This document shows, one piece after another, positions 1-7,062 of a stretch of 9,707 bases of DNA. The first letter of the stretch is position 1; each line of letters opens with the position of its first letter. The notes beneath the pieces are model-generated. The model was not told where the DNA came from and ran no database searches. It saw nothing but the letters and a program-made list of their open reading frames with translations. The position numbers and the translations under genes were made by a program. Source of the stretch: JAIRLS01 sp031551455 (lineage in GTDB: Bacteria > Bacteroidota > Bacteroidia > Bacteroidales > UBA4181); contig JAVBNP010000226.1 in NCBI GenBank assembly GCA_031551455.1, positions 1 to 9,707 of the forward strand, given 5' to 3'.

Positions 1-1469
1 GAGCGCCGGTGGTTTATTACAGCAATGTGCCGGCGGAATTACTGCAAACCGAGGGAACGCCCGTATACGGTAAAATTAACGGCACCGAATTGTTGTATGT
101 CACCAATTCGGAGGATGACATTTTTGTGTATCAACCCGAAAACGATTATTATACATTGATTTCGGGTCGTTGGTTTCGTTCCGCGAAGTTGACCGGATCG
201 TGGAGTTATGCCGGCGATAAATTACCCGCCGATTTTGCCAAGATTCCGCACGATTCGCCCAAAGCACATGTATTGTCGTCGGTTCCGGGTACCGTTGAGG
301 CTTCCGATGCGGTAATGTTGGCACTGATTCCCACTACGGTAGTGGTAAACAAAGCCGACGCGGAAGCCAAAGCGAACGTAACGTATGACGGCGATCCCAA
401 GTTTGCCTCGATTGACGGAACTTCGTTACAATATGCCACCAATACGCAGGATAAGGTGATTAAAGACGGTAACGAGTATTATTTGTGTTATCAAGCGGTA
501 TGGTTTGTATCATCGTCTCCGGAAGGTCCGTGGAAAACGGCTGACATGGTTCCGGCCGAGATATACAAAATTCCGCCGAGTTCGCCGGTGTATAACGTCA
601 CGTACGTTACCCAATCCAATGCTACGGCCACGACCGTGGAATCGAGTACCACCGCCGGATATTTCGGGGCGTTTGTCATTGGTGCAACCGTCGGAGCAAT
701 GTTCGGCGCCGCCATTGTTTACGGCACCGGATGGTATTATCCGCCTTATATTTTTTGGGGACCGGGCGCTCTGTATCCGATTTATCGTCCGTGGCCGTGC
801 ACTTACGGAGGCGGAGTGGCATATAATCCTTGGACGGGCGGATGGGCTGCCGGCCGTCGTGCATATGGTCCTTACGGCAGCGCTGGATCGGCGGCATGGT
901 ATAATCCCGCTACCGGACGGTACGGACGATCGGCGAGTGTTCAGGGATGGTACGGCGGGCGTACGGTCGGTAATACATACAATCCTTGGACGGGCGCTTA
1001 CGGTCATACTTCGCAAGGACATAATCCGTATGCCCAATGGGGCGGTTCAACGGTGAGCAACGGTTCACAGTGGGCGCGTTCGGGACATGTAACTACCGCC
1101 TACGGCACGGCATTCGGCTATCAAACATCCGGAGGTAGGGAGGGTGTGGTGACACACGGCGCCGGAGGTACGACGATTCATACCGATAACGGGGTCTATG
1201 CCGGTCACGACGGCAATGTGTATCGGAAAGGCACTGATGGCAATTGGAGTCGTTACGGAGGACAAGGGCAATGGAATCAAGTGAATCCGCAACGGCAAAG
1301 TTCGGGAAGTGAGCGTAACCTCGCCGGTGAAAGACAATATGATGGAAATGTCATGCAAAATCTCGACCGATCGCAACAATCGCGTATGCGCGGTCAACAA
1401 CAATCGCAAGGTTTCCGTCAATTCCAACGCAGCGGATACCATTCGGGAATGAGAAATTGGCACAGATAA
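1..1469 (+). CDS. Carbohydrate-binding family V/XII-like protein with Gly/Tyr-rich tail (5' partial)
   Basis: The reading frame is open to the left edge, so the true start and any signal peptide lie outside. Counting from the GTG at 9, 486 residues are visible. Two related blocks of about 60-70 residues (around 26-95 and 137-200) share a pattern: G-T-x-L-x-Y-x-x-N, then a W-F, a G-x-W, and an acidic or polar stretch ending in K-I-P-x-x-S-P. This matches proteins commonly annotated as 'carbohydrate-binding family V/XII', a label with little experimental support. A glycine/alanine-rich hydrophobic stretch (about 216-240) could cross or associate with a membrane. The tail carries three Y-N-P-(W/A)-T-G repeats (272-277, 298-303, 324-329), then Gly/Tyr/His-rich and finally Gln/Arg-rich sequence (about 420-486). 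An envelope or surface role is inferred from composition. Sugar binding is not shown by any residue I can identify. Family assignment is fairly secure; function is not. Confidence 0.75.
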   Translation, partial: APVVYYSNVPAELLQTEGTPVYGKINGTELLYVTNSEDDIFVYQPENDYYTLISGRWFRSAKLTGSWSYAGDKLPADFAKIPHDSPKAHVLSSVPGTVEASDAVMLALIPTTVVVNKADAEAKANVTYDGDPKFASIDGTSLQYATNTQDKVIKDGNEYYLCYQAVWFVSSSPEGPWKTADMVPAEIYKIPPSSPVYNVTYVTQSNATATTVESSTTAGYFGAFVIGATVGAMFGAAIVYGTGWYYPPYIFWGPGALYPIYRPWPCTYGGGVAYNPWTGGWAAGRRAYGPYGSAGSAAWYNPATGRYGRSASVQGWYGGRTVGNTYNPWTGAYGHTSQGHNPYAQWGGSTVSNGSQWARSGHVTTAYGTAFGYQTSGGREGVVTHGAGGTTIHTDNGVYAGHDGNVYRKGTDGNWSRYGGQGQWNQVNPQRQSSGSERNLAGERQYDGNVMQNLDRSQQSRMRGQQQSQGFRQFQRSGYHSGMRNWHR

Positions 1470-1563
1470 AAATATCAATAAATAAATTCGTTGTTAAATC
1501 GGTCGAAAGCCAACTTGAATAAATAATCATTTGATTTTAAGGTTTGTTTTGCCGTTTTACAAT

Positions 1564-1658
1564 GACGTAAACCGTATCCTATTAGGTCTCAAAGACCTGA
1601 TAGGATTTGTCGGGTACAAGACCTATCGGGTTTTAAAAACCTAATAGGTCATTACGTC
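1564..1658. repeat. 95-nt composite inverted-repeat element (palindrome doublet)
   Basis: The outer ends GACGTAA (1564-1570) and TTACGTC (1652-1658) are exact reverse complements. Between them lie two 31-nt palindromes, 1576-1606 and 1620-1650, each with 14-nt arms and a 3-nt loop. The 13-nt spacer between these has its own ends TTGT and ACAA (1607-1610, 1616-1619). The whole could fold as a closing stem with three hairpins. All arms fit the pattern CCTAT-Y-R-GGT-Y-T, which also fits the palindrome at 9484-9514. No T-tract follows either hairpin, so a simple terminator is not obvious. A REP/BIME-like repeat or a miniature mobile element is more likely. No function is known to me. Confidence 0.7.
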
Positions 1659-1814
1659 TTCCAAGTTTTTGAAAATGCGAAAGGATATTGCTCCATCCTC
1701 TATCATATAATTGTAAATCAAAATAATAATGGCTTTTTGTAAAATACACGATCCGTTTTCCGAAAACAATGTGAAAATTACGGCTTAAAATATCCGCCAA
1801 CCGATAAAATGTAT

Positions 1815-1846
1815 TTTGGGTGCGTTTTTTGAAGATTGTATCTTTG
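1815..1846 (+). promoter_or_regulatory. Bacteroidota-type promoter for the HMA-AraC gene
   Basis: A -33 box TTTG (1815-1818) and a -7 box TATCTTTG (1839-1846) are 20 bp apart, matching the TTTG/TAnnTTTG consensus. Transcription would begin near 1850-1853, leaving an untranslated leader of about 15-18 nt before the ATG at 1868. Confidence 0.75.
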
Positions 1847-1867
1847 TGAACGTAAACGATAAATTTT

Positions 1868-2437
1868 ATGGCGCAAACTACCCTTTATATAAAAAATATG
1901 GTTTGCAACCGTTGCATCATGGTTGTGGAAGACAAACTGCGAGAATTGAGTATAACATCCGTTTCCGTGGGACTCGGAGAGGTCGTTTTGACCGATGAAC
2001 CGGACGACCGAAAGAAAGAAGAATTGAAAAACGTATTGCAATCAGTCGGTTTCGAATTAATCGACAACAAAAGGATCCGCTTGATAGAACAGGTAAGAAA
2101 AGCGATCATCGAGCTTGTTCGCGAAAATAACAACGATTTGAGAGTGAACCTGTCGAGTTACATCGGCGAGAGAGTGCACCACGATTATACCTATGTCAGC
2201 AACTTATTTTCGGAGGTCGAAAACATAACCGTCGAAAAATATTTTATCGCTCAAAAAATTGAAAGGGTAAAGGAACTGCTGGTATACGACGAATTGAATC
2301 TGAACGAAATTGCCGACATGCTTCACTATTCGAGTGCGGCTCATCTGAGCGCGCAATTCAAAAAAGTCACGGGACTTACGCCCGGTCATTTTAAACGAAT
2401 CAAAGAGAATAAACGCAAACCGCTCGACATGGTGTAA
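1868..2437 (+). CDS. HMA-AraC fusion transcriptional regulator, probable copper sensor
   Basis: This is a 189-residue single-component regulator. Residues 1-68 form a heavy-metal-associated (HMA, ferredoxin-like) domain with the classical M-x-C-x-x-C site at M11-V12-C13-N14-R15-C16. Residues of about 90-180 form a complete two-helix-turn-helix AraC DNA-binding domain. The second helix-turn-helix (about 144-177) keeps the family pattern: N-L-N-E-I-A, then H-L-S-x-Q-F-K-K-x-T-G-L-T-P, then F-K-R. There is no sugar-binding AraC effector domain, so the HMA domain takes its place. It is the first gene of the copper module, 87 bp ahead of copA on the same strand, with its own promoter. By inference it binds Cu+ in the cytosol through C13/C16 and activates copA. 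Such HMA-AraC proteins are a recurrent but poorly characterised Bacteroidota type. The ATG at 1868 is chosen because it leaves a short leader and gives a complete first beta strand. Confidence 0.85.
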   Translation: MAQTTLYIKNMVCNRCIMVVEDKLRELSITSVSVGLGEVVLTDEPDDRKKEELKNVLQSVGFELIDNKRIRLIEQVRKAIIELVRENNNDLRVNLSSYIGERVHHDYTYVSNLFSEVENITVEKYFIAQKIERVKELLVYDELNLNEIADMLHYSSAAHLSAQFKKVTGLTPGHFKRIKENKRKPLDMV

Positions 2438-2472
2438 ATGTTGTAAATCATTACGCGAATTATATAACAGCC

Positions 2473-2497
2473 TACCGAACCGGTGTACCGATCTTTG
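2473..2497 (+). promoter_or_regulatory. Possible copA regulatory region: TACCGA direct repeat and -7-like box
   Basis: GATCTTTG at 2490-2497 differs by one base from a TAnnTTTG box, and no good TTTG lies 20 bp upstream. A weak core like this is typical of an activator-dependent promoter. TACCGA occurs at 2473-2478 and again at 2486-2491, 13 bp apart, with the palindrome ACCGGT (2479-2484) between. The repeat touches the -7-like box and could be an AraC-type site. copA may also simply be co-transcribed with the regulator. Confidence 0.35.
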
Positions 2498-2524
2498 TGT
2501 TGTTAAATTTAAAATCGAATAACA

Positions 2525-4741
2525 ATGGCAAAGCATAAAATCGTCAAAAAGACTTTTCCCGTTCTCGATATGGGTTGCGCATCGTGTGCGGCAAAGGTTG
2601 ACAAAGCGCTGAGCAAACGGGAAGGAGTTGTTGCTTCCTCGGTAAATTATGCCGCTGCAACGGCCACCGTCGAATACGATCTTTCCCGAACTTCGCCCGA
2701 GTTATTGCGCGAAGCCGTGCAAAATGCCGGTTACGATCTTTTGATCGATCTCGACGAAACCGGTTCCGATGAAATCGAACAAGCGCATGCGGCAAAATAC
2801 CGAAAACTGAAACGTCGTACCGTTTGGGCGATCATACTTTCCGTACCCGTTGTTCTCATCGGGATGGTATTCATGAACATGCCGTATGGTGAAGAAATTT
2901 CGTGGATACTTTCCACTCCCGTGGTTTTTTGGCTCGGAAGAGATTTTTTTATCGATGCTTGGAAACAATTGAAGCATCGTTCATCCAATATGAATACGTT
3001 GGTAGCACTCAGCACCGGAATAGCTTATTTTTTCAGTGTATTCAATATGCTTTTTCCGCAGTTCTGGTATTCGCGCGGCATTTCGCCGCACGTTTATTTC
3101 GAAGCCGCCGCCGTTATCATTACCTTTATTCTTTTGGGACGGTTGTTGGAAGAAAAAGCCAAAGGAAATACGTCGTCCGCCATTAAGAAATTGATGGGGC
3201 TTCAACCCAAAACCGTTACCGTTGTCAATGAAGCGGGCGTATCGGAAGAAATTCCCGTTAATCGAATAAAAACCGGCGATGTTCTGTTGGTAAAACCGGG
3301 TGAGAAAATCGCCGTCGACGGTTCCGTTGTCGACGGAAGTTCGTACGTGGACGAAAGTATGCTCAGTGGTGAACCGGTTCCGGTACTCAAGGAAAAAGAC
3401 GGAAAAGTGTATGCCGGAACCATCAATCAAAAAGGAAGTTTTCGTTTTCGGGCGGAAAAGGTCGGAGCTGATACCATGTTGGCCCAAATCATACGGATGA
3501 TTCAAGATGCACAAGGAAGCAAAGCCCCCGTTCAAAAATTGGTCGATAAAATTGCCGCCGTATTTGTTCCCGTCATTATCGGCATTGCCGTGTTGTCTTT
3601 TATTCTCTGGTTGTTGCTCGATCCCGCAACCGGATTTACGCACGGTCTGTTGGCAATGGTCACCGTGCTGATCATTGCCTGTCCGTGCGCATTGGGGTTG
3701 GCCACGCCGACGGCTGTCATGGTGGGTATCGGAAAAGGAGCAGAGAGAGGCATTTTGATTAAAGATGCGGAGAGCCTCGAAATCGCCAAAAAAGTCAATG
3801 CCGTGATTCTCGACAAAACCGGAACAATTACGGAAGGAAAGCCGGTTGTTACGGACATCGTGTGGTTAAACGGCGACGACGCCGACAAAGGAATATTTTG
3901 TACGTTGGAGAAATATTCCGAACATCCGCTTGCCGATGCCGTGGTGAATTATTTCGAGGGCGTCGACACCTATACGTCGGAATATTTCGAAAGCCTCACG
4001 GGAAAAGGAGTGAAAGGTTTCGTGAAGGGGAAAGTATGGTTTGCCGGAAACGCCAAATTGATGACAGAGAAAAATATCATGATTGATCGGGATTTAGCGA
4101 CTTGGGCAAAAGATCGGGCGGAAGAATCACAAACGGTGATTTGGTTTGCCGATACCAACCAAGCCTTAGCGGCGGCAGCCGTTACCGACAAAATCAAGGA
4201 GAGTTCGCGTGAGGCAATCCGCCAACTCAAAGAATCGGGTTTGGAGGTATATATGTTAACCGGCGATGATGAAGCAACGGCTCGCGAGATTGCGGCAAAA
4301 GTCGGGATAGACCGATATAAAGCGAATACCTTGCCTCACGAAAAAGAGGCATTCATCAAGCATCTTCAAGAAGAAGGAAAGGTAACGGCGATGGTGGGCG
4401 ACGGCATTAACGACAGCGCGGCACTCGCTCGGGCCGACCTCGGTATTGCCATGGGTAAAGGAAGCGATATCGCCATGGATACCGCAAAAATGACGATTAT
4501 TTCCTCCGATTTGACCAAGATACCCGAAGCGATCAAGTTATCAAAATTAACCGTTGCCACCATTCGTCAAAACTTGTTTTGGGCATTTATTTACAATCTG
4601 ATCGGAGTTCCGATTGCCGCCGGTATTCTTTTTCCGATAAACGGATTTCTCCTAAATCCGATGATTGCGGGATTGGCAATGGCGCTCAGCAGCGTAAGCG
4701 TAGTTACTAACAGTTTACGTTTGAAAACAAAAAAGATTTGA
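2525..4741 (+). CDS. copA: Copper-exporting P1B-1-type ATPase
   Basis: This 738-residue inner-membrane pump uses ATP to move Cu+ out of the cytosol. A single N-terminal HMA domain carries M-G-C-A-S-C at 16-21. Catalytic signatures are all present and in order: S-G-E-P (281-284, actuator domain), D-K-T-G-T (430-434, with D430 phosphorylated during the cycle), S-E-H-P-L (465-469, nucleotide binding) and G-D-G-I-N-D (625-630). The transport-site residues are those of the Cu+ subgroup: C386-P387-C388 in helix 6, Y690-N691 in helix 7, and M719-x-x-S722-S723 in helix 8. Eight membrane helices can be placed: two pairs between about 95 and 215, one pair around 345-400, and one pair around 683-735. 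Length is normal for a one-HMA CopA. The regulator immediately upstream has a matching HMA site, which supports a copper-tolerance role. No copZ chaperone gene is visible nearby. Confidence 0.95.
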   Translation: MAKHKIVKKTFPVLDMGCASCAAKVDKALSKREGVVASSVNYAAATATVEYDLSRTSPELLREAVQNAGYDLLIDLDETGSDEIEQAHAAKYRKLKRRTVWAIILSVPVVLIGMVFMNMPYGEEISWILSTPVVFWLGRDFFIDAWKQLKHRSSNMNTLVALSTGIAYFFSVFNMLFPQFWYSRGISPHVYFEAAAVIITFILLGRLLEEKAKGNTSSAIKKLMGLQPKTVTVVNEAGVSEEIPVNRIKTGDVLLVKPGEKIAVDGSVVDGSSYVDESMLSGEPVPVLKEKDGKVYAGTINQKGSFRFRAEKVGADTMLAQIIRMIQDAQGSKAPVQKLVDKIAAVFVPVIIGIAVLSFILWLLLDPATGFTHGLLAMVTVLIIACPCALGLATPTAVMVGIGKGAERGILIKDAESLEIAKKVNAVILDKTGTITEGKPVVTDIVWLNGDDADKGIFCTLEKYSEHPLADAVVNYFEGVDTYTSEYFESLTGKGVKGFVKGKVWFAGNAKLMTEKNIMIDRDLATWAKDRAEESQTVIWFADTNQALAAAAVTDKIKESSREAIRQLKESGLEVYMLTGDDEATAREIAAKVGIDRYKANTLPHEKEAFIKHLQEEGKVTAMVGDGINDSAALARADLGIAMGKGSDIAMDTAKMTIISSDLTKIPEAIKLSKLTVATIRQNLFWAFIYNLIGVPIAAGILFPINGFLLNPMIAGLAMALSSVSVVTNSLRLKTKKI

Positions 4742-4976
4742 CATGCCGATGGGTGATATTTCCCTTCACGAAAAAATTTTGGTAAATGTATTTTCCACAT
4801 TTTAATTGTGTGAATAGTTTGTTTTATTTAGTAACATTGGATATTTGTCAAATAAGATAAAATTAAATTTGAGTAATTTAGAAAATATATTTGCCATATT
4901 ATCATGTGAATAATAAATACAAAATTCATCACCAAGACCATGTTCGATGGTAATATTGCGTGAATCCGTTTGATCG

Positions 4977-5339
4977 TTACATGTTTTCATATTCCTCCCG
5001 TTTGCTTTTCGGCAACTTTTTGATGACTTCTTCTGCCGATCGGTATATCAATTCTTCGATCAGTTTGTCGGGAACGTCGCTTTCCAATTGAACGGAATTC
5101 CATAGCAACGTTTTGAATGGAGTTGCTTCGATTCCGTGATATTGTTCGCGCAACTCGACCGATTTCTGGGGATGACATTTCAAACAAACCTTGAAAACGC
5201 CGTCTTTTGGTTTCAACGGGATATAAGCAAACATCTTATCCATGACCTTAAAGACCAATACGGAAGGATCGATAAACGGACAGGATTCCGAGCTTCCTTT
5301 AACGGAAAGACAACATTCTCTCAGTTCTTCAATGTTCAT
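4977..5339 (-). CDS. MmcQ/YjbR-like (DUF419-type) protein
   Basis: This is a 120-residue cytosolic protein of the MmcQ/YjbR family, whose structure resembles DNA-binding folds but whose role is unknown. Matching features are the start M-N-I-E-E-L-R, the central F-K-V-x-L-K-C-H-P (about 49-57), L-R-E-Q-Y-H-G-I (63-70), L-L-W-N-S-V-Q-L (78-85) and a helical end containing I-x-R-S-A-E-E-V. Many relatives have S-Y where this one has S-A. The frame extends to an ATG at 5441, but the extra 34 residues are unlike the family. A -7 box at 5439-5446 would start transcription below 5441, so the ATG at 5339 is chosen. It stands alone, 196 bp after the DUF2867 gene on the same strand. Confidence 0.8.
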   Translation of the reverse strand: MNIEELRECCLSVKGSSESCPFIDPSVLVFKVMDKMFAYIPLKPKDGVFKVCLKCHPQKSVELREQYHGIEATPFKTLLWNSVQLESDVPDKLIEELIYRSAEEVIKKLPKSKREEYENM

Positions 5340-5438
5340 CGGCGAATACTGTAAATTGTTTTTGCATGATATTATTGCATCATCGCTATTATCCGGTTTT
5401 TCTTCCGATTTAATGTGCCATTTTGCTATCAATGGTAA

Positions 5439-5446
5439 CAAAAATA
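5439..5446 (-). promoter_or_regulatory. -7 box for the YjbR-like gene
   Basis: Read on the minus strand, 5446 to 5439 is TATTTTTG, a match to TAnnTTTG. There is no clear TTTG at the usual distance. Transcription would begin near 5432-5435, giving a leader of about 95 nt before the ATG at 5339. Confidence 0.45.
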
Positions 5447-5535
5447 CGATAAAAATTTACAAAATTTACCGCAACAACGAAAATGGTTTATGGTTCGCAG
5501 TAAGATGAAAAGATGCGGAGAAACAGCCAACGGTT

Positions 5536-6051
5536 TCATTCGGCTAACAGCTTTTTCACCGAAAACTTTAACATGTTTACGACAATCAATCGATGAAACG
5601 GATAAATTGCATAGAAATAGAGGCGTCCCAACCGATTATAAAAATGTACGACAGTAGAGGCCGTCAATTTCTTTTGGTTATTCGATTCGTTGATTTTAAT
5701 CGAGAAATACATTTTTAAATGCTTATCGTCGGCGCCGATGATGGTTTCCGATGTCGACTTTGCTACGACTTTCGCAAACTCGTGACTTTCGCCCCGTCTG
5801 ATTGCATTTTCAAATTTTTCTTTGTTTCTGTCGCTTCCCGCTCGAATACCGAACGGTTTTACCAACCAATCGCGTAAGGCGAAAAGTTTGTTCACCCATT
5901 TGGGCGAATTGGTCCAAAACGCAACCATAAAATCGTCTGCGGAAATATTACGATTGCAGGAAAATACACACTCAAAAGCGTCGGAATAATCTCCCGGAAG
6001 ATAACCGGAAATCAAATCGGTTTTCGAAACAGCAATTTTCTTGATTGTCAT
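5536..6051 (-). CDS. DUF2867 family protein
   Basis: This is a 171-residue protein. The region around 44-70 (A-F-W-T-N-S-P-K-W-V, then F-A-L-R-D-W-L-V-K-P-F-G) is the DUF2867 signature. The family is uncharacterised and thought to have a lipid-binding-like (SRPBCC/START-like) fold. A beta-rich stretch (about 92-140) precedes a hydrophobic, basic C-terminal helix (about 141-168: Y-F-Y-A-I-Y-P-F-H-R-L-I-V), which could touch a membrane. The frame continues to an ATG at 6309, but those 86 extra residues lie inside the upstream gene. The ATG at 6051 overlaps the upstream stop as ATGA, so the two genes are probably translationally coupled. It is the last gene of the TetR operon. Biochemical function is unknown. 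Confidence 0.8.
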   Translation of the reverse strand: MTIKKIAVSKTDLISGYLPGDYSDAFECVFSCNRNISADDFMVAFWTNSPKWVNKLFALRDWLVKPFGIRAGSDRNKEKFENAIRRGESHEFAKVVAKSTSETIIGADDKHLKMYFSIKINESNNQKKLTASTVVHFYNRLGRLYFYAIYPFHRLIVVNMLKFSVKKLLAE

Positions 6052-6443
6052 ACCATTCCCGAAATAATAAGCACCAAAGCGATCAAAAACAAAATCCATT
6101 GTCCTTGATAAAGATAATTCATTCGTTTGGCTTTCGAGACCAACAAAGTTACCAACCAAAATACAAGGTAACCCGAGTAAAGCAACGCGATAAAAAGCAA
6201 CAAAAGGCGATTGAACGAAATCACGCCGATGCCCGTCAGAAAAATAAAAACGGAAGTCAAGAGCAAATCCGCGCTCACCATTTGAAAAGTGCCGCGTCCC
6301 ATAAGCCAAAATCCGAACATTTTGCCGGAATTGTCGGATCGTTTTCGCGGATCCAATTCGCGATATTCCTTATCACCCGCCGTCATGTGGATGATCAGCG
6401 ACACAAACAAGAAAATTCCCGCCGCAATAAAAAAGCAATTCAT
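6048..6443 (-). CDS. Small four-helix membrane protein, unknown function
   Basis: These 131 residues are mostly hydrophobic. Membrane segments are predicted at about 2-20, 55-75, 78-100 and 112-130. A charged loop of about 30 residues (D-K-E-Y-R-E-L-D-P-R-K-R-S-D) sits between helices 1 and 2, followed by a conserved-looking G-R-G-T-F-Q. The plan (helix, polar loop, G-x-x-T-x-x-Q, three helices) resembles the membrane protein encoded at 7464-7063, so the two may be distant paralogues. Its stop overlaps the start of the DUF2867 gene by 4 nt, and it begins 79 bp after tetR. I do not recognise the family with confidence. Confidence 0.7.
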   Translation of the reverse strand: MNCFFIAAGIFLFVSLIIHMTAGDKEYRELDPRKRSDNSGKMFGFWLMGRGTFQMVSADLLLTSVFIFLTGIGVISFNRLLLLFIALLYSGYLVFWLVTLLVSKAKRMNYLYQGQWILFLIALVLIISGMV

Positions 6444-6522
6444 ACAGATATCGGTTTATTTACAAAATACAATTCGATAAGATGAGAAAATCTCCAATCG
6501 TATGGTTTCACGTTGTTATTTG

Positions 6523-7062
6523 TCAAAATTTTGCCGAATAAAATCGATTTAAACGATCTTGTTCTTTTTTCGATATATCGGGGAATAACTGTTGTATCCC
6601 CACAAAGGTTGCATACGTGAGCATGGCCGTATCCTTAGCTGCGGAACGACTTTTGCCTTCCCCGATTTCCATTTCGATAAGATATTCCAGCCGAATTTTA
6701 TCTGCTTCCCGAACTCGTTTATTAACCGTATCGTTGGAATATCCCCACGCTCTGACAACTTGCTCCACTTTCATGGAACGGTCAAGCGCCAACTTGTCGA
6801 TCATTTGTTTTCTTGACGTCGCCTTTTTCAACGTATTTGCTTTACGGATAATAAATAACGTATTTTCCTCCAGCCAATAATCCATGAGCGCCGCCACGTA
6901 ACCATCCGTATTTTTGAAATGGTGATAGAATGAGCCTTTCGTGATTTGAAGTCGTTCGCAAAGATTGTCAATGGTAATTTTTGCAAAACCTTCGGTTTCC
7001 AAAATTTTAAAACCTTCCGTAAACCAAGCGACTTTTTCTACTTTTTTCATGTGTCGAAACAT
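6523..7062 (-). CDS. TetR family transcriptional repressor
   Basis: This is a 179-residue regulator. The N-terminal helix-turn-helix (about 11-55) shows the TetR pattern: F-K-I-L-E-T-E-G-F-A-K-I-T-I-D-N-L-C, then T-K-G-S-F-Y-H-H-F-K (41-50). The C-terminal two thirds are helical and variable, as expected for a ligand-binding and dimer domain; the ligand cannot be read from sequence. The ATG at 7062 directly abuts the TAA of the upstream gene with no spacer. An alternative ATG at 7050 would remove only four residues. It is the second gene of its operon, and a perfect 19-bp palindrome sits at the operon start (7480-7498). Autorepression of the whole operon, relieved by a small hydrophobic ligand, is the natural inference. 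Confidence 0.9.
   Translation of the reverse strand: MFRHMKKVEKVAWFTEGFKILETEGFAKITIDNLCERLQITKGSFYHHFKNTDGYVAALMDYWLEENTLFIIRKANTLKKATSRKQMIDKLALDRSMKVEQVVRAWGYSNDTVNKRVREADKIRLEYLIEMEIGEGKSRSAAKDTAMLTYATFVGIQQLFPDISKKEQDRLNRFYSAKF

Larger units (their letters stand above)
1470..1867. other. 398-bp intergenic region upstream of the copper module
   Basis: AT-rich spacer without a convincing reading frame. It holds the 95-nt inverted-repeat element at 1564-1658, a short palindrome GTTTTC-C-GAAAAC at 1755-1767, and the promoter at 1815-1846. I see no T-tract terminator directly after the stop codon at 1469. The rest shows no structure I can interpret. Confidence 0.7.

Noticed and set aside
505..1056. 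Long open frames on both strands (505-1056 plus, 510-1037 minus) inside the first gene
   Set aside because: They are rich in Arg, His and Ile codons in the pattern expected from shadow frames and show no family motif. The main frame has recognisable repeats.
1576..1650. Palindrome doublet read as a CRISPR array, integron attC site or simple terminator
   Set aside because: Only two units with self-complementary arms and a 13-nt spacer exclude a CRISPR array. The attC core motifs (RYYYAAC/GTTRRRY) are not in place. No T-tract follows the hairpins, and the first lies over 100 bp beyond the nearest stop codon.
4742..4790. Possible terminator hairpin after copA (GTGA...TCAC)
   Set aside because: The stem is only about 4 bp and no T-tract follows at the right distance; too weak to call.
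4802..4990. 62-codon minus-strand frame after the YjbR-like gene
   Set aside because: It is AT-rich, overlaps the YjbR-like gene by 14 nt and has no recognisable motif, promoter or coupling. A decayed remnant cannot be excluded, but there is no support for a gene.
5340..5441. N-terminal extension of the YjbR-like protein to the ATG at 5441
   Set aside because: The extension is unlike the family and its start codon lies upstream of the predicted transcription start.
6052..6309. N-terminal extension of the DUF2867 protein to the ATG at 6309
   Set aside because: It lies wholly within the upstream membrane-protein gene in another frame. The ATGA overlap at 6048-6051 gives a natural start.
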